DNA from: VRUE01 sp036524775
Lineage (GTDB): Bacteria; Actinomycetota; Thermoleophilia; Solirubrobacterales; 70-9
Assembly (NCBI GenBank): GCA_036524775.1
Contig: DATDBO010000021.1
Span: forward strand, 1 to 18,951
Reading direction: 5' to 3'
Length of the DNA: 18,951 nt
Shown: positions 7,492-13,449 of the stretch, piece after piece
How positions within the stretch are numbered: position 1 is the first letter of the stretch
Layout of the letters: each line of letters begins with the position of its first letter
Program-made: the position numbers and the translations under genes
Notes under the pieces: model-generated
What the model was told of the DNA's origin: nothing
What the model saw: the letters and a program-made list of their open reading frames with translations, nothing else
Databases searched by the model: none

Positions 7492-7559
7492 ATCCTAGCC
7501 CCAAGGCCGTCTGACGCGGCGCATGCCTGCGTCCTCCCTCGCTTGTGTGCAGAGCACAC
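7492..7559 (-). promoter_or_regulatory. Probable ccr promoter with upstream palindrome
   Basis: On the minus strand TAGGAT (7492-7497) fits the actinobacterial -10 pattern TAnnnT and would start the mRNA about 30 bases before the TTG of ccr. A perfect inverted repeat GTGTGC-AGA-GCACAC lies at 7545-7559, roughly 50 bases further upstream, and could be an operator, or alternatively the 3' hairpin of rmuC. No good -35 match is seen. Confidence 0.35.
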
Positions 7560-7588
7560 GGCGCTCAGTGTGTCCTTGGCCTGCTTGG

Positions 7589-8791
7589 TCAGACGACCTT
7601 GGGGGACTCGTCAAGCTCCGGGGCCGTGATCGCCCTGACCGTGATCTCGGTCGGTTCGGGCGGCTGGATCTCCTTGCCCGGCGCGATGCCGAGGCCCTCG
7701 ACCTTGCGCAGTTGAGGGAGCAATCTCCGCTCCATCGAGCCGACGGCCGAGTCGTAGGCGCCCGCTGCCGAGGTGAGGCCCCTGCCGACCTTGTCAAAGT
7801 CGGCGAGGAACTTGGCGAAGCGGCTGTGCAGCGTGCCCGCCGCCTCGGCGATCTCGGCCGCCTCGGCGACCATCCGCTCCTGGCGCCAGCCGAGCTCCAT
7901 CGTGCGCAGCAGGCCGATCAGCGAAGTCGGGCTGACGACGAGCACGTTGCGCTCCAGGGCGTAGTCGAAGAGCGTCGGATCGGCGGCGAAGGCCGCGTGC
8001 ATGGCGGGCTCGTTGGGGATGAAGCAGATCACCAGGTCGGGGACCTCGCCCGCCTTGAACTGGCCCTGGTAGTCCTTCGAGCTGAGGCTGCGGATGTGCT
8101 CGCGCGCCTGGCGCGCGTGCCGCTCGAGCTGGACGATCCGCTCCGCCTCGATCTCCGCCTCCTGGGCGTCCAGAAAGGCGTCGAGCGGAACCTTCGAATC
8201 GGCGACGAAGGCGCGCCCCTCCGGCAGCAGGAAGCGGGCGTCGGGTCGCAGCCGCCCGTCGTCGGTGTGGATCGTCTCCTGCAGCTCGAAGTCGACGTGC
8301 TCGGTCATCCCGGCGATCTCGACGCAGCGCCGCAGCTGCAACTCGCCCCACTGCCCACGGGTCTGCGGCTGGCGAAGCGCCTTCTTCAGCCCGGCCGTCT
8401 CCGAGTTGAGGTTGCCTACCGTCTGTCCCATCTGCTCCAGCAGGGTGCGCGTCTGCAGGTCGGTCTCGCCGCGCCGCTGCACCTCCTTCTCGATTTTCTC
8501 CTGGCCCTTGGCGATCCGCTCGGCGAGCGCCTTGATCTCGGCCTGGCGCTTGTCGAGCGTCGCCTCCGCCACCTTGGCGTCGACCTTGCGCGCCTCGTCG
8601 TTGGCCTGCAGGAAGCCGGGGATCGCCTCCGCGATCGCCTGCTGGACCGTCGCGCCGAGATCGGGCGGCTCGACGGCCCCTTGGCGGGCGCGCGAGAGCA
8701 ACGCGTAGAGCAACCCGGCGGCGAGCAGGATCGCGGCTATCGCCAGTGCGACAGTCATTAGGCCGATCGTGACGAACGGGGCAGACGCCAC
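7589..8791 (-). CDS. rmuC: DNA recombination protein RmuC homologue
   Basis: A 400-residue RmuC-family protein, thought to limit inversions at short inverted repeats and to contain a restriction-endonuclease-like fold. It has a short N-terminal membrane anchor (about residues 9-33), a long coiled coil (about 50-135, rich in E/K/A with RQAEIKALAERI), and the RmuC domain (about 140-370). That domain carries family signatures: GQWGELQLRRCVEIAGM (143-159), RPDARFLLPEG, VADSKVPLDAFL and LVVSPTSLIGLLRT. The start GTG 8791 has GGAGG at 8796-8800, only 4 bases away and inside a hairpin (separate entry). ATG 8758 is an alternative without a ribosome site that would trim the anchor. It lies downstream of an odd tRNA gene and upstream of ccr. 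Confidence 0.92.
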   Translation of the reverse strand: MASAPFVTIGLMTVALAIAAILLAAGLLYALLSRARQGAVEPPDLGATVQQAIAEAIPGFLQANDEARKVDAKVAEATLDKRQAEIKALAERIAKGQEKIEKEVQRRGETDLQTRTLLEQMGQTVGNLNSETAGLKKALRQPQTRGQWGELQLRRCVEIAGMTEHVDFELQETIHTDDGRLRPDARFLLPEGRAFVADSKVPLDAFLDAQEAEIEAERIVQLERHARQAREHIRSLSSKDYQGQFKAGEVPDLVICFIPNEPAMHAAFAADPTLFDYALERNVLVVSPTSLIGLLRTMELGWRQERMVAEAAEIAEAAGTLHSRFAKFLADFDKVGRGLTSAAGAYDSAVGSMERRLLPQLRKVEGLGIAPGKEIQPPEPTEITVRAITAPELDESPKVV

Positions 8792-8796
8792 GGCGC

Positions 8797-8812
8797 CTCC
8801 GCTTCAGCGGAG
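8797..8812 (-). promoter_or_regulatory. Hairpin covering the rmuC ribosome binding site
   Basis: On the minus strand CTCCGC-TGAA-GCGGAG forms a perfect 6-bp stem with a tetraloop. The 3' arm contains most of the GGAGG ribosome site (8796-8800) for the GTG start at 8791. The hairpin could repress rmuC translation unless opened. Confidence 0.45.
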
Positions 8813-8833
8813 TTTCCGGGCTTGGAAAGCAGA

Positions 8834-8853
8834 CGACCCGCCGGAGCGGGTCG
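8834..8853 (-). terminator. Candidate terminator downstream of the unusual tRNA
   Basis: On the minus strand CGACCCGC-TCCG-GCGGGTCG is a perfect 8-bp GC-rich stem with a 4-base loop, followed by GTCTGCTTTCC, a weak T-containing tail. It lies about 100 bases after the tRNA 3' end and before rmuC, so it may end or attenuate transcription from the tRNA promoter. Confidence 0.45.
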
Positions 8854-8877
8854 ATGCTGTTAAGCGGGAACCACCCC

Positions 8878-8894
8878 GCGCGCGGCTGACAACC
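8878..8894 (+). repeat. Inverted copy of the tRNA anticodon arm
   Basis: The plus strand reads GCGCGCGGCTGACAACC here. The minus-strand tRNA gene reads GCGCGCGGTTGACAACC at 9023-9007, a 16/17 match in inverted orientation. RNA transcribed through the tRNA and onward would therefore carry a segment able to pair with the whole anticodon stem-loop, with a single G-U wobble in place of the one difference. Confidence 0.8.
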
Positions 8895-8956
8895 ACCGTG
8901 AGATTAGCACGGCACACCGCGCCAGCACTCGACCTAGCACCGGCTTCGAGCATCTG

Positions 8957-9048
8957 CGGAGGGCACCGGACTCGAACCGGATCCCGCTGGTCAAGCAGGA
9001 CGCGACGGTTGTCAACCGCGCGCAGTACGCCTGTCTGCTTTACCCTCC
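8957..9048 (-). tRNA. Unusual type II tRNA: serine-like body, GAC (Val) anticodon, 8/4 acceptor branch
   Basis: Read on the minus strand, an 8-bp acceptor stem pairs GGAGGGTA (9048-9041) with TGCCCTCC (8965-8958), followed by G73 at 8957; CCA is not encoded. A 2-base linker leads to the D stem GCAG:CTGC (9038-9035, 9025-9022) with a 9-base loop containing GG. The anticodon loop TTGACAA (9015-9009) gives anticodon GAC. Its stem has three GC pairs and then either a bulged T9005 or a GU plus CC mismatch. A long variable arm pairs TCCTGCT (9000-8994) with AGCGGGA (8988-8982). The T stem is CCGG:CCGG with loop TTCGAGT. G1-C72, G2-C71, A3-U70, C11-G24, G73 and the long arm are the known bacterial serine identity set, yet the anticodon is for valine. 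A 7/5 fold would need a T-T mismatch (8981/8965) and a 3-base linker. It may be a pseudo-tRNA or regulatory RNA. Confidence 0.78.
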
Positions 9049-9057
9049 ACGCGCGGT

Positions 9058-9088
9058 ATCTTAGCTGACAGACAGGACGCTGCGTCAG
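9058..9088 (-). promoter_or_regulatory. Likely promoter of the unusual tRNA gene
   Basis: On the minus strand TAAGAT (9058-9063) is a good -10 box placed so that transcription would begin within a few bases of the tRNA 5' end at 9048. A weak -35 (CTGACG, 9083-9088) overlaps the stop codon of the upstream lipoprotein gene, with 19-base spacing. A dedicated promoter argues that the tRNA is expressed. Confidence 0.45.
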
Positions 9089-9555
9089 GGCAGCAGGACG
9101 TCGTTCTCGGAGGAGGTGCGGTAGGGGCCGACGACGAGCTTCGCCGTGCCCGCGCCGGGGATGTCGGCGGCTTCGATCCGGTAGACGCCGGTGGGGAGGA
9201 TCGCCTGCATGCTGCCGTTCGAGTTGGCGTAGAGCGGTTCGGAGGGGAGGTCCTTGCCGGCCCCGCGCAGCTCGAGCCGGGAGTCGACGTCGGTCAGGTT
9301 GGCGGCGACGAGGACGACGTTGAGCGGCGCCTTCGAGCGCACCACGGGTTGCTCGGCGTGCACGTTCTGGGGGATCTGCTGGGTCGGTTCGGGCCCGACC
9401 GCGATCCGCCGCGGCTGCACCGTGATCGCGTCCTCGGTGATCGCGACGCTGACCCGGGTCGGGGGCTGCAGGCGCGGCTCGTTGGCGTGCTCCTCGGCGC
9501 CGCAACCGGCGAGCACCACCGCCAGCGCGAGCGGAATCGACCATTTCCTCCCCAT
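9085..9555 (-). CDS. Uncharacterised lipoprotein
   Basis: A 156-residue exported lipoprotein. The N-terminus MGRKWSIPLALAVVLAGC is a lipoprotein signal peptide with lipobox LAGC; the lipidated cysteine is residue 18. The mature part has no cysteines beyond the anchor and is rich in beta-prone strands (VSVAITEDAITVQP, LNVVLVAANLT, SMQAILPTGVYRIEA, TAKLVVGPYR), suggesting one compact beta-sandwich, possibly cupredoxin-like without visible copper ligands. I do not recognise the family. It starts 10 bases after the ygfZ stop on the same strand and is probably co-transcribed with it. An ATG in another frame just inside the gene follows a good GGGGAGG but leads to a low-complexity shadow frame. Confidence 0.75.
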   Translation of the reverse strand: MGRKWSIPLALAVVLAGCGAEEHANEPRLQPPTRVSVAITEDAITVQPRRIAVGPEPTQQIPQNVHAEQPVVRSKAPLNVVLVAANLTDVDSRLELRGAGKDLPSEPLYANSNGSMQAILPTGVYRIEAADIPGAGTAKLVVGPYRTSSENDVLLP

Positions 9556-9565
9556 GCGGCGGAAT

Positions 9566-10519
9566 CTAGCCGAAGGGCAGGTCGGTCACACGAGCCGTAA
9601 CGCCATCTTCACCTACGGCCAGCTCGGCACCCGGCTCGGCCTCGCGGCGGACGATCGCCAGGCCGATCGGCCCGCGGGCGGGGGAGACGCAGGCGCTGCC
9701 GATCGTCCCGACCTCCTTCTCGCCCAGTCGCAGCGCCTCGCCCGCCGTGGCCGGGGCGCTCAGCTCGAGCCCCCGCAGGCTGCGGTTGGGGCGACCCTTG
9801 TAGTGGAGCCGGGCGACCGGCTCCTGGCCGATGTAGCAGCCCTTGGTGAAGCTAACGGCGCGCTCGACGATGCCCGCCTCGGCGGGCATCGTCGCGGCGC
9901 TCATCTCGGCGCCGAAGCGGGGGACACCGGACTCGACGCGGAGGACCTCGGCCGCCTCGGCGCCGACCTCGGCGGCCCCGGCGGCGAGCAGCGCCTCGCG
10001 CAGCGCCGCGGCGTCGTCGCGCTTGGCGATCAGGTCGATGCCCGTCGCGGTTCCCACCGCGAGGCACTCGACTCCGCCGATCTTGGCCGCTTCGCAGGCG
10101 TCCTCGGGCAGCGCCGCCGTGCCGGCGAGCTCGACGCTGCGCGGGCCGATCAGCGAGACGATCGCGCGCTCGGCGGTGACGTCGGCGATCGTCACCTCGC
10201 GGCCGATCTTGTAGGTCTCGAGGTGGCGGCGGGCCGCGTCGAGCGCCTCCGGCTCGGTGTCGATCCAGATCTCCTCGGGCGAGGTGCGCAGCACCCGCAT
10301 GTCGGCCTGCATGTGTCCCTTGCGGTCGAGCAGCGCCGCGTACTGGCCCTCGCCGGGGGCAAGCTCCTCGACGTCGTTGGTCAACTGGCCCTGCAGGTAC
10401 TCGGCGGCCTCGCCGCCTGCGGCGATCAGCTTGCCGCGGGCGGAGCGGTCGAGCAGCCCGCACTCCTCGCGCAGCTGGCGGTACTGGGCGTCGAGCTCGA
10501 GTGCGACGGAATCGGCCAT
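9566..10519 (-). CDS. ygfZ: YgfZ/GcvT-like folate-binding protein
   Basis: A 317-residue cytosolic protein related to the aminomethyltransferase GcvT but belonging to the YgfZ/IBA57 group, which uses tetrahydrofolate and helps maintain certain Fe-S enzymes. The diagnostic motif K226-G-C228-Y-I-G-Q-E233 is intact. Other family features are the early YLQGQLTNDV stretch (41-50) and the ALLDRKGHM stretch (62-70). ATG 10519 is chosen since the frame continues open far upstream only as antisense to the oxidase gene. A TACAAT -10-like box sits 8 bases before this ATG, suggesting a leaderless mRNA that starts divergently from the oxidase operon. The link to Fe-S enzymes fits a genome with FbiC, which carries two 4Fe-4S clusters, but that is only suggestive. 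Confidence 0.92.
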   Translation of the reverse strand: MADSVALELDAQYRQLREECGLLDRSARGKLIAAGGEAAEYLQGQLTNDVEELAPGEGQYAALLDRKGHMQADMRVLRTSPEEIWIDTEPEALDAARRHLETYKIGREVTIADVTAERAIVSLIGPRSVELAGTAALPEDACEAAKIGGVECLAVGTATGIDLIAKRDDAAALREALLAAGAAEVGAEAAEVLRVESGVPRFGAEMSAATMPAEAGIVERAVSFTKGCYIGQEPVARLHYKGRPNRSLRGLELSAPATAGEALRLGEKEVGTIGSACVSPARGPIGLAIVRREAEPGAELAVGEDGVTARVTDLPFG

Positions 10520-10552
10520 CCAGGGCGATTGTAGGAGCGTCAGAGGGCGGCC

Positions 10553-10596
10553 AGATTTTGACGGATCGAAATCCGCTTTTAGATGTGTCAAAATCT
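10553..10596. promoter_or_regulatory. Inverted-repeat operator candidate upstream of the oxidase-ZIP-DtxR operon
   Basis: AGATTTTGAC (10553-10562) and GTCAAAATCT (10587-10596) are perfect 10-bp inverted repeats separated by 24 bases. A smaller nested repeat GGAT/ATCC lies just inside the left arm. The region is AT-rich against its surroundings. TTGACG (10558-10563) could be a -35 box and TTAGAT (10579-10584) a -10 box for the operon at 10604, so a repressor bound to both arms would block it. The DtxR-family gene downstream is the obvious candidate regulator. Confidence 0.5.
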
Positions 10597-10603
10597 CAGC
10601 GGC

Positions 10604-11752
10604 ATGAGCGACCGACGCCTCAGCCGCCGCGCCCTGCTCGGCGCCGCAGCCACCGTCCCCGCCGCCGCCGGCCTGCACAGCCTGGTCTCGCGAGGCGGCC
10701 TCGGCGGCGAGACCGCCACGGCCGCGCCCGGCGCGGGCAACGGCGGCGCCGGCCACATCGGCCACTCCGACCATGAGCGCTTCGCCCACGCCGCCTTCGC
10801 GCCCGGCCGGAGCGTCAATCACCGCGCCAACGGCTTCGACCCGACCGAGGTGCTGCGCGACTTCGACTGGGGCAGGACGCGGCGACTGGCGAGCGGCCGG
10901 CTGCTGCGCGAATGGACGCTGGTCGCCCAGGACAAGGAGATCGAAGTGGCGCCCGGCGTCAAGTACGAAGCCTGGACCTACAACGGCCGCGTCCCCGGGC
11001 CGACCCTGCGCGCCCGCGAGGGGGAGAGGCTGCGGATCAACCTGGTCAACTCCTCCGACCATCCGCACACGATCCACTTCCACGGCATCCACCCCTCGCT
11101 GATGGACGGCATGCCCGGAATCGGCGAGCGAATGGGCGGCGGCCAGATCGAGCCCGGCGAGAGCTTCGCCTACGAATTCGAGGCCGAGCCGTTCGGCCTC
11201 CACCTCTACCACTGCCACGTCGCGCCGCTCGCCGCTCATATCGCCCGCGGCCTCTACGGCGCCTTCGTGATCGACCCGAAGAAGGGCCGCCCGGAAGCCG
11301 ACGAGATGGTAATGGTGATGAACGGCTTCGACACCAACTTCGACCTCGGCAACGAGGTCTACGCCGTCAACACGGTCGGCTTCCACTACATAAACGAGCC
11401 GATCCGGGTGAAGCGCGACGAGCTCGTCCGCATCTACCTGGTCAACGTGCTCGAGTACGACCCGCTCAACTCCTTCCACGTCCACGCCAACTTCTTCCAG
11501 CACTACCCGACCGGGACGTCGCTGGAGCCGAGCGAATTCACCGACACGATCACCCAAGGGCAGGGCCAGCGCTCGATCCTCGAGCTCAAGTTCCCCTTCG
11601 ACGGCGACTACATGTTCCACGCCCACGTCAGCGAGTTCGCCGAGCTCGGCTGGACCGGGTTCTTCCGCGTCGGCGAGCCCTCGCTGCTCGCCCCGGCTGC
11701 GGCGCAGGCGGCTTACTGCAAGCTGCCCTGGGGCGGCGGGAGCCCGGCCTGA
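10604..11752 (+). CDS. TAT-exported two-domain multicopper oxidase
   Basis: A 382-residue exported oxidase. The N-terminus has a twin-arginine signal (SRRALLG at residues 7-13, followed by an Ala-rich hydrophobic stretch). A His-rich patch (51-62) follows. Copper ligands are complete for a laccase-like two-domain enzyme: H155-x2-H158-x-H160, then H203-C204-H205 and H212 in cupredoxin domain 1, and H292-x-H294 and H339-x-H341 in domain 2. The type 1 copper site (H155, C204, H212) is therefore in domain 1 and the trinuclear cluster lies between domains. Residue L217 replaces the usual axial Met. The full set of eight cluster histidines argues for O2-reducing oxidase rather than NirK nitrite reductase. 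Substrate may be metal ions (Mn, Fe or Cu) given the neighbours. ATG 10604 places the TAT motif at the N-terminus; no Shine-Dalgarno sequence is visible. Confidence 0.9.
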   Translation: MSDRRLSRRALLGAAATVPAAAGLHSLVSRGGLGGETATAAPGAGNGGAGHIGHSDHERFAHAAFAPGRSVNHRANGFDPTEVLRDFDWGRTRRLASGRLLREWTLVAQDKEIEVAPGVKYEAWTYNGRVPGPTLRAREGERLRINLVNSSDHPHTIHFHGIHPSLMDGMPGIGERMGGGQIEPGESFAYEFEAEPFGLHLYHCHVAPLAAHIARGLYGAFVIDPKKGRPEADEMVMVMNGFDTNFDLGNEVYAVNTVGFHYINEPIRVKRDELVRIYLVNVLEYDPLNSFHVHANFFQHYPTGTSLEPSEFTDTITQGQGQRSILELKFPFDGDYMFHAHVSEFAELGWTGFFRVGEPSLLAPAAAQAAYCKLPWGGGSPA

Positions 11753-12978
11753 TGGAGGCTGCGGCGCGCGCCGAGCGAACCGGGGGCGGGCTGCCCGCCT
11801 GGGCGCTCGGCCTGATCCCGCTGGCGCTGATCGCGGCGGCGATCGGCGCCTTCGCCCTGCTCGGCGGCCCCGGCCTGGGCGAGCGCACCGGGCCGCCGGT
11901 CGAGGAGCTGAGCGTCGAGCGCACCGTGCTGCGGTCGGGGACGATCGAGCTGACCCTGCGCAACGACGGGCCCGACCCGGTCGAGGTCGCGCAGGTCGCG
12001 GTCAACGACGGCTACGCCCCGTTCAGCACCGACGGGGGACGTGAGATCCCGCGGCTGGGCTCGACCACGCTGCGCGTCTCCTACCCGTGGATCGAGGGCG
12101 AGGCGTATGAGATCTTCGTCCTCACCTCCTCCGGCGGCACGGTCGACGCCGCGATCCCGGTCGCTGCGGAAACGCCGGCGGCCGACCTCGACTTCTACGG
12201 CCTGATGGCGCTGCTCGGCATCTATGTCGGCGTCATCCCGGTCGCCCTCGGCATGCTCTGGCTGCCCTTCGTGCGGCGGGTCGACGCGAGCTGGATCGTC
12301 GCCCTGATCGCCTTCACCGTCGGCCTGCTCGCCTTCCTCGGCATCGACGCCGCCCTGGAGGGGCTCGAGATCGCCGCCGAGGCGCCCGCCGCCTTCGGCA
12401 GCACCTCGCTCGTCTTCGCCGGGGCGCTGATCGCCTACCTGCTGCTGGCGGCGGTCGACGTACACCTGCGCCGCCGTGGCGATGCCGCCGCGGGCGCCGG
12501 GGCCGCGAGCGGCGGCCTCTACCTGGCGCTGCTGGTCGCGCTCGGGATCGGCCTGCACAACCTCGGCGAGGGTTTGGCGATCGGCTCGGCTTATGCAAGC
12601 GGAGCGCTCGCCCTGGGCGCCTTCCTCGTCGTCGGCTTCGCGATCCACAACACGACCGAGGGGCTGGCGATCGTCGCGCCGATGCGCGGCGGCGACGGAG
12701 CCGCGGCGGTGCGGCCGAGCGTCGGCAGGCTGGCCGGCCTCGGCCTGCTCGCCGGCGCCCCGGCGGTGCTCGGCGCCTGGATCGGCGCCGCCGCCTTCGA
12801 CCCCAGCCTGGCGGCGCTGCTGTTCGGCGTCGGGGTGGGGGCGATCGCCCGCGTGATCGTCCAGATCGCCCCCTCGATGCGCGACGGCGACGGCCGCTAC
12901 CTCCACCCGGTCTCCGTCGCCGGCCTGATCGCCGGCATCGCCGCCCTTTATGTGACCGGACTGCTGGTGACGGTCTGA
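11752..12978 (+). CDS. ZIP-family metal transporter with N-terminal ectodomain
   Basis: A 408-residue inner-membrane protein. An N-terminal hydrophobic anchor (about 18-38) is followed by an extracytoplasmic beta-rich domain of about 100 residues (45-145), then eight membrane segments typical of ZIP (about 148-172, 180-200, 217-237, 255-281, 285-309, 326-348, 352-374, 386-406). The metal-binding signatures are H269-N-L-G-E273 in TM4 and H299-N-T-T-E303 in TM5, matching the ZIP binuclear site. ZIP proteins import Zn, Mn or Fe into the cytosol. The ectodomain is unusual for the family. Its ATG overlaps the oxidase TGA by one base (TGATG), so the two are translationally coupled; the ectodomain may accept metal from, or dock with, the exported oxidase. 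The metal cannot be decided from sequence. Confidence 0.9.
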   Translation: MEAAARAERTGGGLPAWALGLIPLALIAAAIGAFALLGGPGLGERTGPPVEELSVERTVLRSGTIELTLRNDGPDPVEVAQVAVNDGYAPFSTDGGREIPRLGSTTLRVSYPWIEGEAYEIFVLTSSGGTVDAAIPVAAETPAADLDFYGLMALLGIYVGVIPVALGMLWLPFVRRVDASWIVALIAFTVGLLAFLGIDAALEGLEIAAEAPAAFGSTSLVFAGALIAYLLLAAVDVHLRRRGDAAAGAGAASGGLYLALLVALGIGLHNLGEGLAIGSAYASGALALGAFLVVGFAIHNTTEGLAIVAPMRGGDGAAAVRPSVGRLAGLGLLAGAPAVLGAWIGAAAFDPSLAALLFGVGVGAIARVIVQIAPSMRDGDGRYLHPVSVAGLIAGIAALYVTGLLVTV

Positions 12979-13439
12979 TGGCCGCCGCGGGGGGAGGCGA
13001 GCTGCACCGCTCGGCCAACACCGAGGCGATCGAGGACTACGCCAAGGCGATCTACGCGCTCTCGCGCGATCGCTCCGGCCCGGTGCTGAACGGCGAGGTC
13101 GCCGAGCGGCTCGGCGTGGCGCCGGGGACGGCGACCGCGATGTTGAAACGGCTGGCGGACCTGGGGCTGGTCGACTACCTCCCCTACAAGGGCGTCACGC
13201 TGACCTCGGCGGGAGAGAAGGTGGCCCTCGAGGTGATCCGCCATCACCGCCTGATCGAGGCCTACCTCTCCGAGGCCCTCGGCATGCCGGCCGACCGGGT
13301 CCATGCCGAGGCCGAGGTGCTCGAGCACCACATCTCCGAGGAGCTGGAGCAGTTGATGGCGGCGAAGCTGGGCGAACCCAGCCACGACCCCCACGGGACC
13401 CCGATCCCTGGGCCCGACCTGCGGCCGCCCGACGGGTAG
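12978..13439 (+). CDS. DtxR-family metal-dependent repressor (MntR-like)
   Basis: A 153-residue cytosolic regulator. A winged helix-turn-helix occupies about residues 15-78 (AIEDYAKAIYAL, then VAERLGVAPGTATAMLKRLADLGLV), followed by the metal-binding/dimerisation domain (80-145). Likely metal ligands are H90, E94, H109, E113, E116 and H117, with D20 near the N-terminus. Position 113 is Glu, as in MntR, where DtxR and IdeR have Cys, which favours manganese sensing. There is no C-terminal SH3-like domain, so it is the short form. The ATG overlaps the ZIP stop by one base. It is probably the repressor of its own operon, acting at the inverted repeat at 10553-10596. The C-terminal PHGTPIPGPD segment is typical of the family. 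Confidence 0.93.
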   Translation: MAAAGGGELHRSANTEAIEDYAKAIYALSRDRSGPVLNGEVAERLGVAPGTATAMLKRLADLGLVDYLPYKGVTLTSAGEKVALEVIRHHRLIEAYLSEALGMPADRVHAEAEVLEHHISEELEQLMAAKLGEPSHDPHGTPIPGPDLRPPDG

Positions 13440-13449
13440 GCTGAGCGGA

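Noticed and set aside
8878..8960. A second tRNA on the plus strand around the inverted anticodon-arm copy
   Set aside because: No T arm, D arm or acceptor stem can be built around it on the plus strand; only the anticodon-arm sequence is shared.
8878..9023. Phage or integrative-element attachment sites
   Set aside because: att repeats are direct, whereas this pair is inverted, and there is no integrase or mobile cargo between or near the copies.
8957..9048. Reading the tRNA as an ordinary 7/5 tRNA-Val, tRNA-Ser(UGA) or tRNA-Sec
   Set aside because: A 7/5 fold gives a T-T mismatch in the T stem and a 3-base linker. Shifting the loop to read UGA destroys the anticodon stem and puts C at 37. 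UCA is not available, so selenocysteine is excluded. Val tRNAs lack a long variable arm.
9566..11626. 686-residue extension of the ygfZ frame
   Set aside because: The part before residue 1 of YgfZ is antisense to the oxidase gene. The YgfZ N-terminus at 10519 agrees with the family and has a -10-like box just upstream.
10912..11751. N-terminal extension of the ZIP frame
   Set aside because: The open frame upstream of 11752 overlaps the oxidase gene in another phase and has shadow composition; coupling at TGATG defines the start.
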